A stretch of 64,000 bases of DNA from Gymnopilus junonius (Eukaryota; Basidiomycota; Agaricomycetes; Agaricales; Galerinaceae): NCBI GenBank assembly GCA_015501075.1, contig JADNYJ010000078.1:1-64000 (forward strand), in the 5' to 3' direction. The translations under genes were made by a program, and so were the position numbers. Shown here piece after piece: positions 26,901 to 39,577 of this stretch. Within the stretch, counting starts at the first letter, position 1, and every line of letters begins with the position of its first letter. The notes beneath the pieces are model-generated. The model was not told the origin of the DNA, searched no databases, and saw nothing but the letters and a program-made list of their open reading frames with translations.

Positions 26901-27737
26901 GTATGAGAAGGTCCCTTTCCAGGTTGTTGGGAAGGGGGACTCAAACCCGCAGACGATGTAGTAGAGAAGATTGGTCGGGTTTCCTCATTGGCAGTGCCTC
27001 AAAAAGATTGTCATCTTTACGGTACTGCCATACAAGAGGAGCTGTCAATGCGAGCCAGGAAAGCCAAACACGTTTCACAATGTCGGGTAGGGAGGTTGGG
27101 TGTACAACGATTCTTGATCCAATGGCCTATTCAAGCTTCCTTCTTTTTCTCTGGGATACTCTAATTTTTATAGATTTGATACCTTATAGTTGGTCTGTTA
27201 TTTCCATGTTCTGTATCCTGCAATTAAAGAAATCAGTTCGTAAATGTGGAACGCGTGCGGTCAAACCTTCTTTCTCGTGACCTCCGGTTTAGATCGGGCC
27301 AGGCTTGAGGCTGTGGGAAAATAACACCAAGCACGAACCTTCTCAGGCTCACCTTCTCTTTCCTTTATTTCCGATGGCCACTTCTTTTCTTGGAGATCTC
27401 TGGAGTTCGGAGAATCGAAAGTCCGACCAATCAGGCAAGCTGAAAGAGGATAATTATGGAGGGCCCTTTAAATAATTTGACCCTCTTTCTAGGCGGATAT
27501 TCTGTAGAGACTCGACGGAGGGTGACATGGTTATTTTTTCCACGTCGGAGGTTATCAAAGATGTTCTTTGATCCAGGTTTCCGCTTACCATGATTACCTC
27601 TCAGGCGTTTTCGCCTGATTGACAGTCTGATATGATGGCTATGTGTATGATCATTTTGCAAGTATTTATATCAAGAGGCTTCTCCGACGACCACGAAGCA
27701 CTTGTCCTTTACTTTCTCACTTCCCTCCACCTCCATT
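23956..27737. other. Gene-poor stretch, nothing firmly supported
   Basis: No clear gene. Weak candidates are 25588-25812 (plus, MGSHSSSILTTEASG then a GTAAGC donor) and 25920-26300 (plus, MRRLGVMCMRQTRILVHKLS), which might be exons of one unidentified gene. 26903-27280 (plus) is open but unremarkable. No RNA genes or terminal repeats were recognised. Confidence 0.35.
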
Positions 27738-29649
27738 ATGCCAGTCGACAAACAGGGTCGTCAAGACAAAGCTTCAATCTGCTTGAAGATTGTTGTTATT
27801 GGCGGTAGCATGGCTGGTGAGCAAAAACCTGAGTTTTTCCTTGAGCTCGCTGATGGAGCTGGAATACCTAGGTCTTGCAACAGCATATGCTCTAAAACGT
27901 GCTGGTCATGACGTTCGAGTAATTGAGAAAAGCGACGGCAAATCGAAAGTAGGTTATTTTTCCAGGCTTGTCTTCACTTGCCTGACGATCATGCGCTTAG
28001 AGTCTAGGCCATCTTCAGTACGTCGGGAAGTGCGATCAGACAAAGCGCGTTCTGATATGCAGTTAGATCTCCTCCGAATATGACAAAGATATTATATAGA
28101 TGGGGTTTGCAGCCGTTGCTGGATAGAGCGGCGCACAAGTGCTTGGCAATGGTCTTTCGGAAAGGCAAGTCGCCTAGCATGTCAACCTCGGTCCTTATTG
28201 ATCCCTTCCTGAAGGCGGCGACGGAGGTTTGGTTGGCGCAATCAATTTCGACAAAGATTTCCTGCACGACCTCCTAGCGGATTTTCTCTTAATTCAAGTA
28301 AGATCCGGCACTTTGTTCAATAAGGTCCCCATTCAAGTGTCTTAGGATCAATACCTGAAAGACGTATTTTTTGAACTCGCTACGGACGAGGGCGTTGACA
28401 TTTCGCCATCTACATCGGTTACAAGCCTCGTCACCGATCCTGACACAGCGTCAGTGACACTTGATAATGGTGAAACTCTTTCCGCGGACTTCGTAGTTGT
28501 CGCAGATGGGTACGACAGTGCTTTCAGGGCCTTGGTTACTGGAGTAGACGATGAAGACAACAAGATTCCTGAACGGAGACATGGAGCCGCCACCTTCATC
28601 TTACCGCTTTCCCTCGTTTCTCAGGATGAGGACCTTAGGCGTGTAATGGATCCATCCAATGTGCGTCTTCCGGTCCTTTTTACATTCTATTCTGTCTTAC
28701 ACAATTTCATACAGTGGCTGATATGGATTGGAGCTGGCTTCGTCCTACATTGTAGTTTCACCGTAGGCATTTACGCCCTGAAGCAGATATGACATTGAAC
28801 TCAACCCCAACTAACTATATTAGAATGAAGGAAAAGACCTGGCCACAACAATAACTTACAATCATGATGGAGAAGTGCGACCAGAGGATGAGATTTGGAC
28901 AGACCACCCAATTGAATATTACGCTTTAGATCGTTTCAAATTCGAACCTCGGTGCGGTCATCATCCCACTTTTGTGTGAATGTTCAACTAATTTTCCCGA
29001 AGTGTACAAAAGTTATTAAGCCTCACCAAGAGAGCGACAGGGCGGCTTTCGTCTCCAGAGAATGCCCAGAAGAACTAGTCTGTGAAAACTCAAAAATTGT
29101 ACTTGTGGTGACGCTGCACATCCTTTGCTCGTAAGATGGTATATTTTATTTGTAAACCTCCTTTATTGACCAAGGGTTCGTGGATAGCCCGGCGGAAACC
29201 ATCATGCAGCTGTACTACTAGAAACGCAGAGACACTGGGGTGTTCTTTTCTCGTATTCGGGACCCCGCCCAAATTTCTCACTTCCTTACCGCCTACGAGG
29301 AGATACGCCAACCGCGTGGACGCTTGGTCGCTAGAATATGACAACGGATTCCACGCCATGATGAAGCTCCCCGACGGACCGGAGCAAGATCAAAGAGACA
29401 TAGTATTGGCGCAGAGTATGGTGCACGGCGACTGGGATCATATGGACGAGACGGTATTCAGGTCGGTCTGGGGGAATGAGCTCGCCATGTACTCGCAATG
29501 ATGCCACTGAGCAAGTTGACGACTGGTGGACACAATGGGGTTCACTGATCATGAAGAAGCGAGGCGCGAAACAACATCAGCCAAGTCCGGCACCTGAGGC
29601 CTCATCTTTGATCCCAGGGCTACACCGAGTGTCATTCCATCATCCATGA
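27738..29649 (+). pseudogene. FAD-dependent monooxygenase (salicylate hydroxylase-like), decayed or error-ridden
   Basis: Domain landmarks are in the right order for a PF01494-type flavoprotein hydroxylase. The N-terminal FAD-binding fold is KIVVIGGSMAG then GLATAYALKRAGHDVRVIEK, followed by the substrate-domain block ADFVVVADGYDSAFR (the DG motif) and CGDAAHPLLV (the second FAD-contact GD motif). The C-terminus has DDWWTQWGSL. Between the blocks the frame fails repeatedly: a bad junction near 27865, a stop and no donor near 28060, a shifted frame at 28260-28350 and one extra base near 29500. Such enzymes hydroxylate aromatic acids with NAD(P)H. The multiple breaks make a non-functional copy most likely. 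Confidence 0.62.
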
Positions 29650-30646
29650 TTATTTATCTGAGAGCCTTCTGTAAGACATGTTTATGTTATCGGTCATTGT
29701 ATATTTATGCGATTTATGCTCTCCACTCAGGACTACTATATAGACACCTACGATAACCTGTATGATACGTTTATCAGGTCGCAGTAATCCGTAGTCGTAT
29801 TATTAATGACTCCATCAGCGAGCCATCATGGTTTTATTGTTGTACACCTTACAACATTTGTATCAACACCTTCGAATGATGCTAGACTGCCCTTGTGCTT
29901 TTCTTAGAGAGCTCAATTAGTGTTACTGAGGGCTTCGTCGGAAGGAACTGCTCCGGTGACCTGGGTTCACAACACAATGGAACACCTGACTAAGCCACTT
30001 CAAATGGAGTCGTAAATGTAAGAGCAAGTCGTTCGGAGGATGATAAACAGCCACTAGCGTCACCGTATACTTGTGTCGTCGCGAATGCGTTGTCGTAGAA
30101 AAAAGGACAAAATTTCCTGCAAAATGCGTCAATGAAGGTGCGAGCTGGCTCGAGCGCAATAGTTCATCCGCCATGATACCCACCCCCAGGAGGACGGGGT
30201 AACAACCATCTTCCTTCAAAGTATGAATTGACGGGAATACAATTGCTGCGATAGATACCAAATATCAGCCAAACCAAGGTCACGCATATGATATGCGGCA
30301 TCGAGTTCCGGAGACGTGCTAGGTGTGCGTAACAAAAAGTCCATTATGCCCTGCAGTTCTATTAGTAAATCAGAAACCCGAAAGCATCATCAATGATTCA
30401 CCCACCAGTTATAATAATAGGCTGATTGAAAACAGAGAAGGTTGATGGCCAGGAAGCACGAGAAGCGTCGTTCTGCCATCCTTATTCCATCTCTCTCAGG
30501 ATGCGCTAAATCAGACGGATGGGAACAGTTCTTATGTTGAACAAGGGAAATAATCAAGAGAGCGGGTAAACATAACATGAAACGGTAAACCTATAGTCAA
30601 GGTCATACACCCGTCCTGTCCCAAATAGTAGTTCCTATTAAAAGAA
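29650..30646. other. Intergenic
   Basis: Minus-strand open segments at 29923-30261 and 30390-30578 have no recognisable family. No gene is called. Confidence 0.35.
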
Positions 30647-32686
30647 TCACTCTTCATCGTCTGCATCTTCATCTGCCTCATCTTCGTCGTCACCCTCGTT
30701 GGCATTGGTATTGGTGCCGGCCGTGATGGTCATCATATCGTTCAATCTAGTAACAAAGCTATAAGTATTGTAAAGGAGGAAAAAATCACCGAGAGAATAA
30801 ATCACGTATGAACGAATGGCTGCATCACTTTCGCTACTTTGGCCAGGGTAAATTTGAAATCCGGGTCAAGGACTTCAGAATCCGTAAATCTTATATAAAA
30901 AAAGAAAAGAAAGGTAGATGAGCGAGATCTTTATGATAAGAAAATCAAATATTAATAAAGAATTCACCGATGTATTACAGCAAATGAGCGGCATTTCAAC
31001 AAGTCGATATCTCTGATTATATTAGTTTTAGTTAAAATAATTGTTCGACCGGGCTGCTGGAAGAGAACAATCTCACTTGTGGTCTTTCGCAACGCCTTTT
31101 GGGGCAGTCTTCAGCTCATCCTCGCCTCCAAAAATATTCTGCCTTTCGCCTTTGGGATGAGGCTTGGGCTTCCCAAAGAACTTTACAAATTCAGGAGCAG
31201 AAATAATGTTTCGTAGACGGGACGGGTTGCGTTGGATGTTGGCTCTGGAATGAGATCGTACCAGGGCATAAGTATATGGAGAAGAAAGTGGGCTGACGTG
31301 CGTACCTGATGGTAGCGAGTTCATTCTTTCCAGGGCACCAGCTCCCGGCGGCGATGAGGCTCTCATTGCCTGGTATGACTAAAGATAATCACGATCATCA
31401 GTTTATCCGGAATGAGTGGAGAAAGGAGTTCGCATGGAATCAGAGGTACGTACCTGCACTGAGAATTTTTGGGGACGTTTAAAGGACCGTCAGGCACCAC
31501 CCAGAGAGCTCGGCAATACTGATGGATGACTTACATGTGGTCTAATCATAATCGGAATGCCAACAAAAGCAACAAACGGACCGAGATATCAGCAACGTGA
31601 TTCTGACAGAGGGGAAAATGGCTGACAATGAGCAAAGATGCCTTTCCTTCCGCTCCTCGAAAAACTGGCGGAAAATCCGGCTTTATAAGGGGTCTTGTCA
31701 TTACTGAATCGTATCTGCCACCAAGTCAGTTTAGTTCACACAAGTTCGGATCAAGAAAACTGGCGGGTGGATAGGCGGGTGTAGAATAAAATACGCACAT
31801 CTCGATAAATCCTATGTATGACATCTTTTGTTGGGAGATGAGGGATCTGAGGATCGACCTCGACGAGGACGTCTGTGAAATTCTCGATGAAGTCCTTCCA
31901 TTCTTTTTCTGCGAGTCGGTAAACTGGTTCTAAAAACCGGCTATTAGCTTGATGGCGCGTTCTACAGTGGATTTCCACTTACCATGAAGTTTGAACCTAT
32001 TTTATCATCAAGAATCAATAAAAGGGCGGAATAGAAAAGCCAGAACGCACCACTCCCGGTCATTGCATTCCGGCTTCTTCAACTCTGTCAGGAAGTTAAA
32101 CGTATTCTGCGATATCCGACCTGGCGGTACGCGGCCGGTGGTAGGAGCCTGAACGACGACACCGACTACCTCTTGTCCTTCCGCCAGTTCGAGGTCTTCG
32201 AACTCTTTTTCATCATTACCATTCTTTTGCTTCTTTTTCTTTGGCGACGTGGTCTTCTTGGGAGATGCGTTGGAGGTTGACGTTGACGTACGGCCCTTCT
32301 TCTTGCGTTTAGAAGTGGTGTCAAAGTCTGAACTTCATCCAGCGCGTCGCTGTCATAAACCTTCTTGGGCGGTTCTTCGGACTCGGAGTACTCCTCGTCC
32401 TCGTCCTCCCGTTTGCGTTTCTTATTTGTGGCGGTCTTCTTGGATTTGATCGACGTAGCAGCAGACTTTCTTCGTTTCTTTCCTATATCAGAAGCGTCGT
32501 CTTCCTCATCTTGAGACTCGTCGCCACCCGCTTCCTTGAAATAAGAAGAAGTGGTGTTTTCTTCCTCGTCTGACCGTTGTTGTTTCTTTGACTTAACGGA
32601 GGTTTACGTGGGGACTTCCGTGTCACTGCTTTGGCAGAAGGGGCCGACTTCTCTTTGGCAGCCGTGCTCCTCCGTCTGGTGGACAT
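30647..32686 (-). CDS. DUF2461 (TIGR02453-type) domain protein with charged N-terminus
   Basis: The N-terminal ~190 residues are basic and acidic low-complexity, starting MSTRRRSTAAKEKSAPSAKA with KKRRKSAATSIKSKK and EDEDEEYSESEEPPKK. They look like a nuclear, disordered tail. The DUF2461 domain follows: ISQNTFNFLTELKK, NDREWF, EPVYRLAEKEW, HRIYRDIRFSNDKTPYKAGF (the family signature), then AAGSWCPGKNELATIRANIQ and a tail rich in D and E. Small introns separate these blocks, for example donor GAT|GTGCGT at 31792-31797. Single-base losses near 32325 and 32595 break the frame within the disordered tail. The family has no established function. Confidence 0.82.
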
Positions 32687-34809
32687 TATAAAAAGCTAAA
32701 AACTTGGAAATAGGTAAGAACGGGGATGGTTGGTAGAAAATAATGGCTATGTTCGAAACGCGCACTGCTGACAATATCAGGTGTGACAAGACGCGATTTG
32801 TCACACATGTGATATACGCATCACATGATAGGCGCGTCGGTGCCGCGTCTAATTTAGATTCAGAGCCCCTATCTTCATTTGTCCATTTTCGACCCACACC
32901 ATTCCATCTGTTCTCATGACAGCCGATAAAAGATCAGTCGCTGATTTTCAGATGCTACATCCATAGGCGCTCACGGAATTCCGAGATGCTTATTAATTCC
33001 CTGAAGTCGGAAGCTCCTAGGGTCTAAACCATTCTATTCAATTTGATAGGGATGTTCAATGGTGAAGGTGCTCTGAGAAATCAATAACAAAATGGGCGTG
33101 ACCTTTGGCGCTTCTTCCTTCACCATCTATTCACTCTAAAGGATTCGGTGTAATGAATTAACTTGACGTTATCACCTCATTCTCGCAGGGACGCAGGACT
33201 ACCCACACACTTTCCTCTTTCAAACTGGTGCTAATCCGAACATGATGAATGATCTTTCGCTACATTACGGACGCTCTGCCTCCACTTCTAGACTACTCGA
33301 GCAGCCTCATGGACCTTGGTTGTACATAACCACAACAATCAATTTGATTTGCCCCATGGGCACAATTCCCCGCATTAAGGCGAAAGTGAGACATGGGGGG
33401 ACCTGATCGTGGGGTCGCGTCGATTAACATTTTGAGCTATGCATTCGGAGTCGCTCCATAACATATTTACATACATAGAATTTACATACGGATTCCGGTT
33501 TCGGCGTTCCGTGCTCTGGACTCTTGCGAGGCGCATCAAGACCATGATTTTTTTCTTCGCTTGCTTCCGCCTACCCTTCCCGTAACGGCGGAAGAGATAT
33601 CGAGTTGGAGAAAGGCTCCCCGTCTTCGGAGGGCAATATATAGAACGGAAGTTCAAGCTTCCTCTTCATCGGCCAAAAACTGTTATAAATTGACACGCGC
33701 CAATAGGATCGGCCAGTCCCCCTTCAACTTTCGAGTGGGCCGATCCTCTTTTTTACAGTGCGGCACGTGCCGGCGCTTTTTGTTATTCCCCCTGCAGACT
33801 GCTGCAAAGGATCGGACGTAGACGCCTAGTTCGTGTCGGCAATATGCAAGCTCTAGATGGCACCACAGGCTATTCGACTTGCATAGCATTTAGAACTTTG
33901 CCTTTTCCCCCCATTTCCGCCAGAATTTAGTAGTAGCAGGTTCCTGTTAGATTGTATTCCCGAGTGGAGGACCGACCCTATGTGTCCACTCTCGCTTGCT
34001 CATCCATTAGGTCATTGCGGGGTATGTTATGTCGTGGTTAAGCTTGAAATAGACGCGAACAGAAGTAGAAGCCTCAAGATAATCAAAGAACTTCCCCGTT
34101 CTTTTATAAACGCCGCTTTGCTCCGTTAGCCACTCCTATTGTAACAGTTAGATTGATACGAAACCTGTGAATTGACCCACTCAACTGTTTGTATGCAATT
34201 CATTTTGCTTGAGGTAAAGCTAATAGAACCTTGCAGGCTATCGTAGTCTTGTGAACGCTACCCAAAGTAACTTCCGATAGGTCTCACTTTTCCTGGTCAC
34301 ATTGCGGACGGCCCAGCCGGCGGTGCATTCCTTACCCTGAGCGTATTTCCGTCCGCTTCCGTTTGAATGCCCACAGCCTCCCCCGTCCCGCCCGTTCTTG
34401 CGCCATTTTGGGGGAGGGGAAAAGTACATCCGTTGCTGCCGACCGAATCCCCAGGCCTCCAGACCAATCATCGGCGAGAAATTGGTCAAATGAATTTCAA
34501 CAAAAAATCATTTTCTAATCAAATCAGCTGAAAATCGATAAAATCAGGACGTACTAGGCGCGCCACAGATGGAGCTGCCATTGTGACAGGACCCAACACC
34601 GACAAGAAAACAGGGGAATTGGGACATGTGAGCAAAGCGCAGATTACAATTTCGGATTCGGCACGCGAGAACGCGCGATCGATATCCGCTTTCGGATAGT
34701 CTCCCCCCTTACGATGTCAATTTAATGGAGATGTTTATTATAGAAAACCGGAGCAACCCCCCTCAATTCCTTTTCATTCCCGTCTTTCTACCCCATTCCT
34801 TACATCGCC
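32687..34809. other. Long divergent intergenic region
   Basis: This lies between the divergently transcribed DUF2461 gene and acetyl-CoA synthetase and presumably holds both promoters. I see no gene. A CCAAT motif lies at ~33700, next to the inverted repeat listed separately. Confidence 0.45.
33705..33747. repeat. Perfect 10-bp inverted repeat
   Basis: AGGATCGGCC (33705-33714) and GGCCGATCCT (33738-33747) are perfect inverted copies 23 bases apart. They could be paired regulator-binding half-sites or a hairpin; there is no direct evidence of function. Confidence 0.5.
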
Positions 34810-37500
34810 ATGGCTGAAGCTCCAGAGACCGTCCCAATCCACCCCGTTGCTCCTCGTCTCAAGTCAGGTCCCAAGAAACCACATGTTGGGCCACACATTG
34901 ACGACTATCGCAAAGCGCACAAGGAGACCGTTGGGCATGAATCTGATAAATGGTGGGCAAAGGTGAGTTTACCGAGCAAGATTCACATCTTACGACATTA
35001 CTGATGGTCATTTTTACTTTTGACAGCAAGCTCATGCGATGCTTCACTGGGATCGCCCTTTCAAGACTGTCAGGGCCGGCGATTTCGAGACTGGCGATAT
35101 CGTCTGGTTCCCAGAGGGCGGGCTGAACGCATCCTATAACTGCGTTGACCGCTGGGCATTCGCACATCCTAACAAGGTTCGTATTTTGCCAAATAGCAAT
35201 CTCATCACCACCTGACGTTTTCCATCACTCTGCTCCTGCACATCTACTCTTTACAGACTGCTATCATTTATGAAGCTGATGAACCTGGTGAGGGGCGTGA
35301 GATCACCTATGCTGAACTTCTCCGCGAAGTGTCGAGCATTGCGAACGTGCTCAAGTCCTTTGGCGTGAAGAAGGGAGACACCGTCTCAGTCTACCTCCCC
35401 ATGACTTGGCAAGCCGTCGCCGCTTTCCTCGCCTGCGCCCGCATCGGTGCCGTTCACTCTGTCGTATTTGCTGGTTTTTCGGCCGAATCCCTCCGCGATC
35501 GTGTGCAGGACTGCAAATGCCGCGTCGTAATTACCTCTGACGAGGGCCGCCGCGGCGGAAAGACCATTGCCAACAAGGCGATTGTCGATGCCGCTCTCAA
35601 GGAATGTCCTCTGGTCGAACACGTCTTGGTCCTCCAACGAACGGGTAACAAGGTCCCCTGGACCGAAGGTCGCGACAAATGGTGGCATGAGGAAGTTCTG
35701 AAAGTTCCCAATTACTGCCCTCCTGAAGTTATGGCGTCAGAGGACCCCCTTTTCATTCTATATGTGAGTTTTTCGATTTTGGGTTTGATCCCCCGCATTT
35801 TTCACATCTTATCTAAATTGACATTCGGACCGTAGACCTCCGGATCGACTGGCAAACCAAAGGGTGTCGTGCATACCACTGGAGGTTACCTCCTCTGCGC
35901 TGCTCTTACCGTCAAATACGTCTTCGATGTCCACCCAGACGACAAGTTCGCCTGCATGGCCGATGTAGGTTGGATTACCGGCCATACGTTCGTGTCTCTT
36001 TCGGTTGTCCTAAAATTAACTCGCAATTAATCAGAATCTCTCCTTATCAGATACATCGTTTACGGACCCCTAGCCAATGGCGTGTCGACCACCGTCTTCG
36101 AATCCACACCCGTATACCCCACCCCCTCTCGCTACTGGCAGACAGTCGAAAAACACAAGCTCACCCAATTCTACTCGGCTCCGACCGCCATCCGTCTTCT
36201 CCGTCGCCTTGGCTCGCACCACGTTGAGAATCATGATTTGAGCAGTCTGAGAGTCTTGGGTAGCGTCGGAGAGCCGATCAATCCTGAAGCCTGGAATTGG
36301 TACAATGAACATATCGGGAAGATGCAGTGTGCTATTGTCGATACCTTCTGGTGCGTTTCACTCGGGATATTTTTCATTTGTCTGTTTTAGGTGCTAATTG
36401 GTATCTCACAGGCAAACGGAAACTGGGTCAATCGTCGTCACCCCCTTCCCTGGTGCTATTGAGACCAAACCCGGCTCAGCTACTGTTCCTTTCTTCGGTA
36501 TCGAACCTGCCATCCTTGACCCTCTCACTGGAAAGGTCTGTTGCATGATCCCTGTCAGCTCCTCATAGAATCAACATGACTTATGCCCATGCTCTTATTT
36601 TAGGAATTGGAAGGAAACAACGTCGAGGGTGTCCTTGCCCTCAAGCGCCCCTGGCCTTCAATTGCCCGTACGATCTACCAAGATCACAACCGATACCTTG
36701 ATACTTACATGAAGGTGAGTCTTATTACCTGTTTCATCCCTTCTCAGAATTTGATGTAACATGGAATATAGCCATACCCCGGATACTTCTACACTGGCGA
36801 CGGCGCTGCGCGTGATGAGCATGGCTACATCTGGATTAAAGGCCGTGTTGATGGTGTGTTGATCTTCTTGTCCCTTCTCAGTGATTTCGTGCTCATCTTA
36901 TTTATTCAGATGTCATCAACGTCTCTGGCCACAGACTGTCGACCGCCGAGATCGAGTCTGCGCTGATCTTACACCATGGCGTCGCTGAGACTGCTGGTAA
37001 GCATCAAAACACATTTCCCATTCCATGAAACTGACAAACTTGTTCCTTCATCATAGTGATTGGAACAGCCGATGAGCTCACTGGACAGGCCGTTTACGCT
37101 TTCGTCACCTTGAAACCGTGAGTACCGTTATCCTCACCTTGTGTTGAATCACTTCTAATTTACTTTCTGTCGACAGTGAATTCACATTTGACCCAAGTGA
37201 CGAGGCTGCGCTTACCAAGGAACTCGTCCTCCAAGTCCGTAAAGTCATTGGACCTTTTGCTGCTCCCAAGAAAATCTACATCGTCCCTGATCTTCCCAAG
37301 ACGAGGTCTGGCAAGGTGCGTTGACCTTTCCGGTTTTTTTCAAAGTATAACTGGGGATCTGACTGGCCGCTATGTAGATCATGCGCCGCATTATGCGCAA
37401 GATCGTCGCAGGCGAGGGCGATCAGCTTGGCGATCTCAGCACGCTTGCGGAACCGGCTGTTGTGGAAATTATCAAAAAGAAGGTCGCTGGGAGCCCTTGA
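34810..37500 (+). CDS. ACS1: Acetyl-CoA synthetase (AMP-forming)
   Basis: Converts acetate, ATP and CoA to acetyl-CoA in the cytosol or nucleus. Multiple short introns; first exons 34810-34962, 35027-35176 and 35257-35763. Every landmark is present in frame: the [18 protein letters not shown] block, [10 protein letters not shown], the P-loop [47 protein letters not shown], the [14 protein letters not shown] hinge, and the catalytic lysine in [16 protein letters not shown]. The C-terminus is VAGSP. The length (about 670 residues) is normal for the family. No frame problem anywhere. The start is favoured by a purine at -3 (CGCCATGG) and by matching the family N-terminus. Confidence 0.96.
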
Positions 37501-37830
37501 TCGTCGATCTTGTTAATTAATTATTTTAATGCCGCGGTGGGGGTGCGGGGAAATCAGCTGGGACTTTGGATCTTGATTCATGCACGTTGTTCTAGTTTGT
37601 TCTTCCGTTTCATTTCGCCTTGGCTCGGCTTTCTTCTTTCTCTCTTACCGGGCGGTTCTTCGTTCTTCGTTCTCTTCCTTTCATCCGATCAAAGTAACTC
37701 TCTTCTATGTATTGGTATGTCTTTTTCAGACTGACGAAGAAATAAAAGTGACATGTAATTAATATACTTTTTTATGGATGCAATTACGGCTATGAAAGTA
37801 TTCTTACTCTGTGACCACCCTCTCCAACGA

Positions 37831-39373
37831 CTATTGGAAGTTCGGTGGCAGCACTGGAGCTAAGGCTAATTCTAACAGTTCTTCGTCAAGCCTTTGCAGA
37901 TATCCAAAATTCAATTTCTCTGGCTCTCCTGTTCCACAGGTGTACTCCGCTTCCGTTTCTCCCAGGCCCGATTTCCAGACAACTTTCATTCCATGGAAGT
38001 TATCACAAAAGCCCCAATCGCCTATTTGACTCCCTGACAGATATAGCACCGAAACTGGGACACCAAGCTTTTCTCTAACGGCCAGGAAAGACCAATGAAT
38101 GTCTTCAGGCGTGGCGTTATCCAGCTTTATTTTGCGCAATGAGGGCATTATCAGCTCGCCTTCCGGGCATTTCTGAAGGACGTCTATTCCGTAATCTACT
38201 GTCGCCAATGTTTCCACGGATGAAAGTGATTTGATAAAGGCAGAAACCTCCGGCCACCTTTCGTTCAAACCCGAGGAAGGGTGCGGTCGAAAATCAAGGT
38301 AGGCGCAGGATGGAAAATGGATGTTTGCAAATGATGTCAGGAACGAGTTCGTAGACCCAGAAGGAAATTTAGAAGAGAGATTGATATAGAAGGTCGGCTT
38401 GTGGGTCGGGCGTTCGGTGCTAATCCTTGGTAATGGGGAATCGATAGAAGGCACGACGCCGAATTCAAAGTTATAATTTTTTAACTTGACGCTCAAAGAG
38501 ATGGCTTTGTTGGATGTAAAATACATTTCGGAGTAGCGCCTTAAGGCACGACGAACGGCATTACTTTCTGCTTCACTGACAGGTTCACGACCATATCCAA
38601 AAAATGGGTGTTTTATCCAAAAACCAAGCCACAAGTGCCGGGAGACGGTTTTATATGGCAGATATCAAGGTATTCAAGGAGTGGCATTTCTTTTATTGCG
38701 GTCAACACATCTATCCCTTGAATTCGGCTGTTTCCAATCTTAAACAACGGAGGCGCTTTATCCAAGGCGCTTGGATGGTGAAGCTCACGTTTTTGGTACA
38801 GAGTTCTTGGAGTAATGGTGCCTCGCCAGCGAAAAGAAAACGGTCTTCGGATGAGAAAGTGCGATTGAGAGCGCCTTCCAAAATGATCTTGAAAGATACC
38901 AAATGAGGCGTTGGGCGAAGGAATACATCCCATAAAGTATCGTCGTATAAACCTTGTCGCCTTATCCTGATATCGATTTTCCGCATTCTGGACCAATCCT
39001 TCTGGAACAACTCTGAAAGAAAGAAATAATTGGATTGTTTGCCTTGAACGCTTCCCTTTATGCACAGAGGTGCATTGCCCGTTCTCTTCATGATTTCCTT
39101 TCTTCCGATCTTCCCTAGTTCGCTCAAACGGTTGAGCCGGACAACCCTTCCCCAGACAGAGGGTGATCGTAAAAGAAGGCTCCTCCAGGATTGGCATACC
39201 TGTGAGGCAATCATGACGTTGTCCAGGGCGGAAATGTTTTCGAAATTTTTGTCTAAAAAGGCGTCGTATTCGAGAGGTTCGTCCATGTCGGCATTAAGGG
39301 AGAATATTGACCATAGGATGTCCTGGCCCAGTTTAGTTATCGGCGATGGGAAAGTGGTATACTCCATGTCCAA
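37831..39373 (-). CDS. F-box-type/LRR-like protein, paralogue 1
   Basis: The N-terminal F-box-like segment is ITKLGQDILWSIFSLNADMD, then MIASQVCQSWRSLLLRSPSV, a typical basidiomycete F-box layout in which the F-box recruits SKP1 for ubiquitin ligation. Downstream are leucine-rich, loosely repeated segments (MPLLEYLDICHIK, FPSCAYLDFRPHPSS, SLSSVETLATVDYG). The frame breaks in the C3 run at 38715-38717 (one base lost). A second break after SPGTCGLVFG coincides with absence of ~40 codons present in paralogue 2, so this copy probably also carries a real internal deletion. Arranged head-to-tail with paralogue 2. Confidence 0.7.
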
Positions 39374-39577
39374 CTATCTATGTCATTGTGGATCTGTATT
39401 CCAACTGAAGAAAAAGGAAATGAATTTCTGGAGGACACAAGTTCAAGGGAGCAGGGACCAAGGTGAGAATCATCCATTTTCCCTAACGCCGAAAGGACCA
39501 TTTTGTAACCAGCCGTCGCCAGGACTGCCGCCATGCTGAGGGTTTGACCCCACCCTCATGTCTTGTAAACAAGATTA

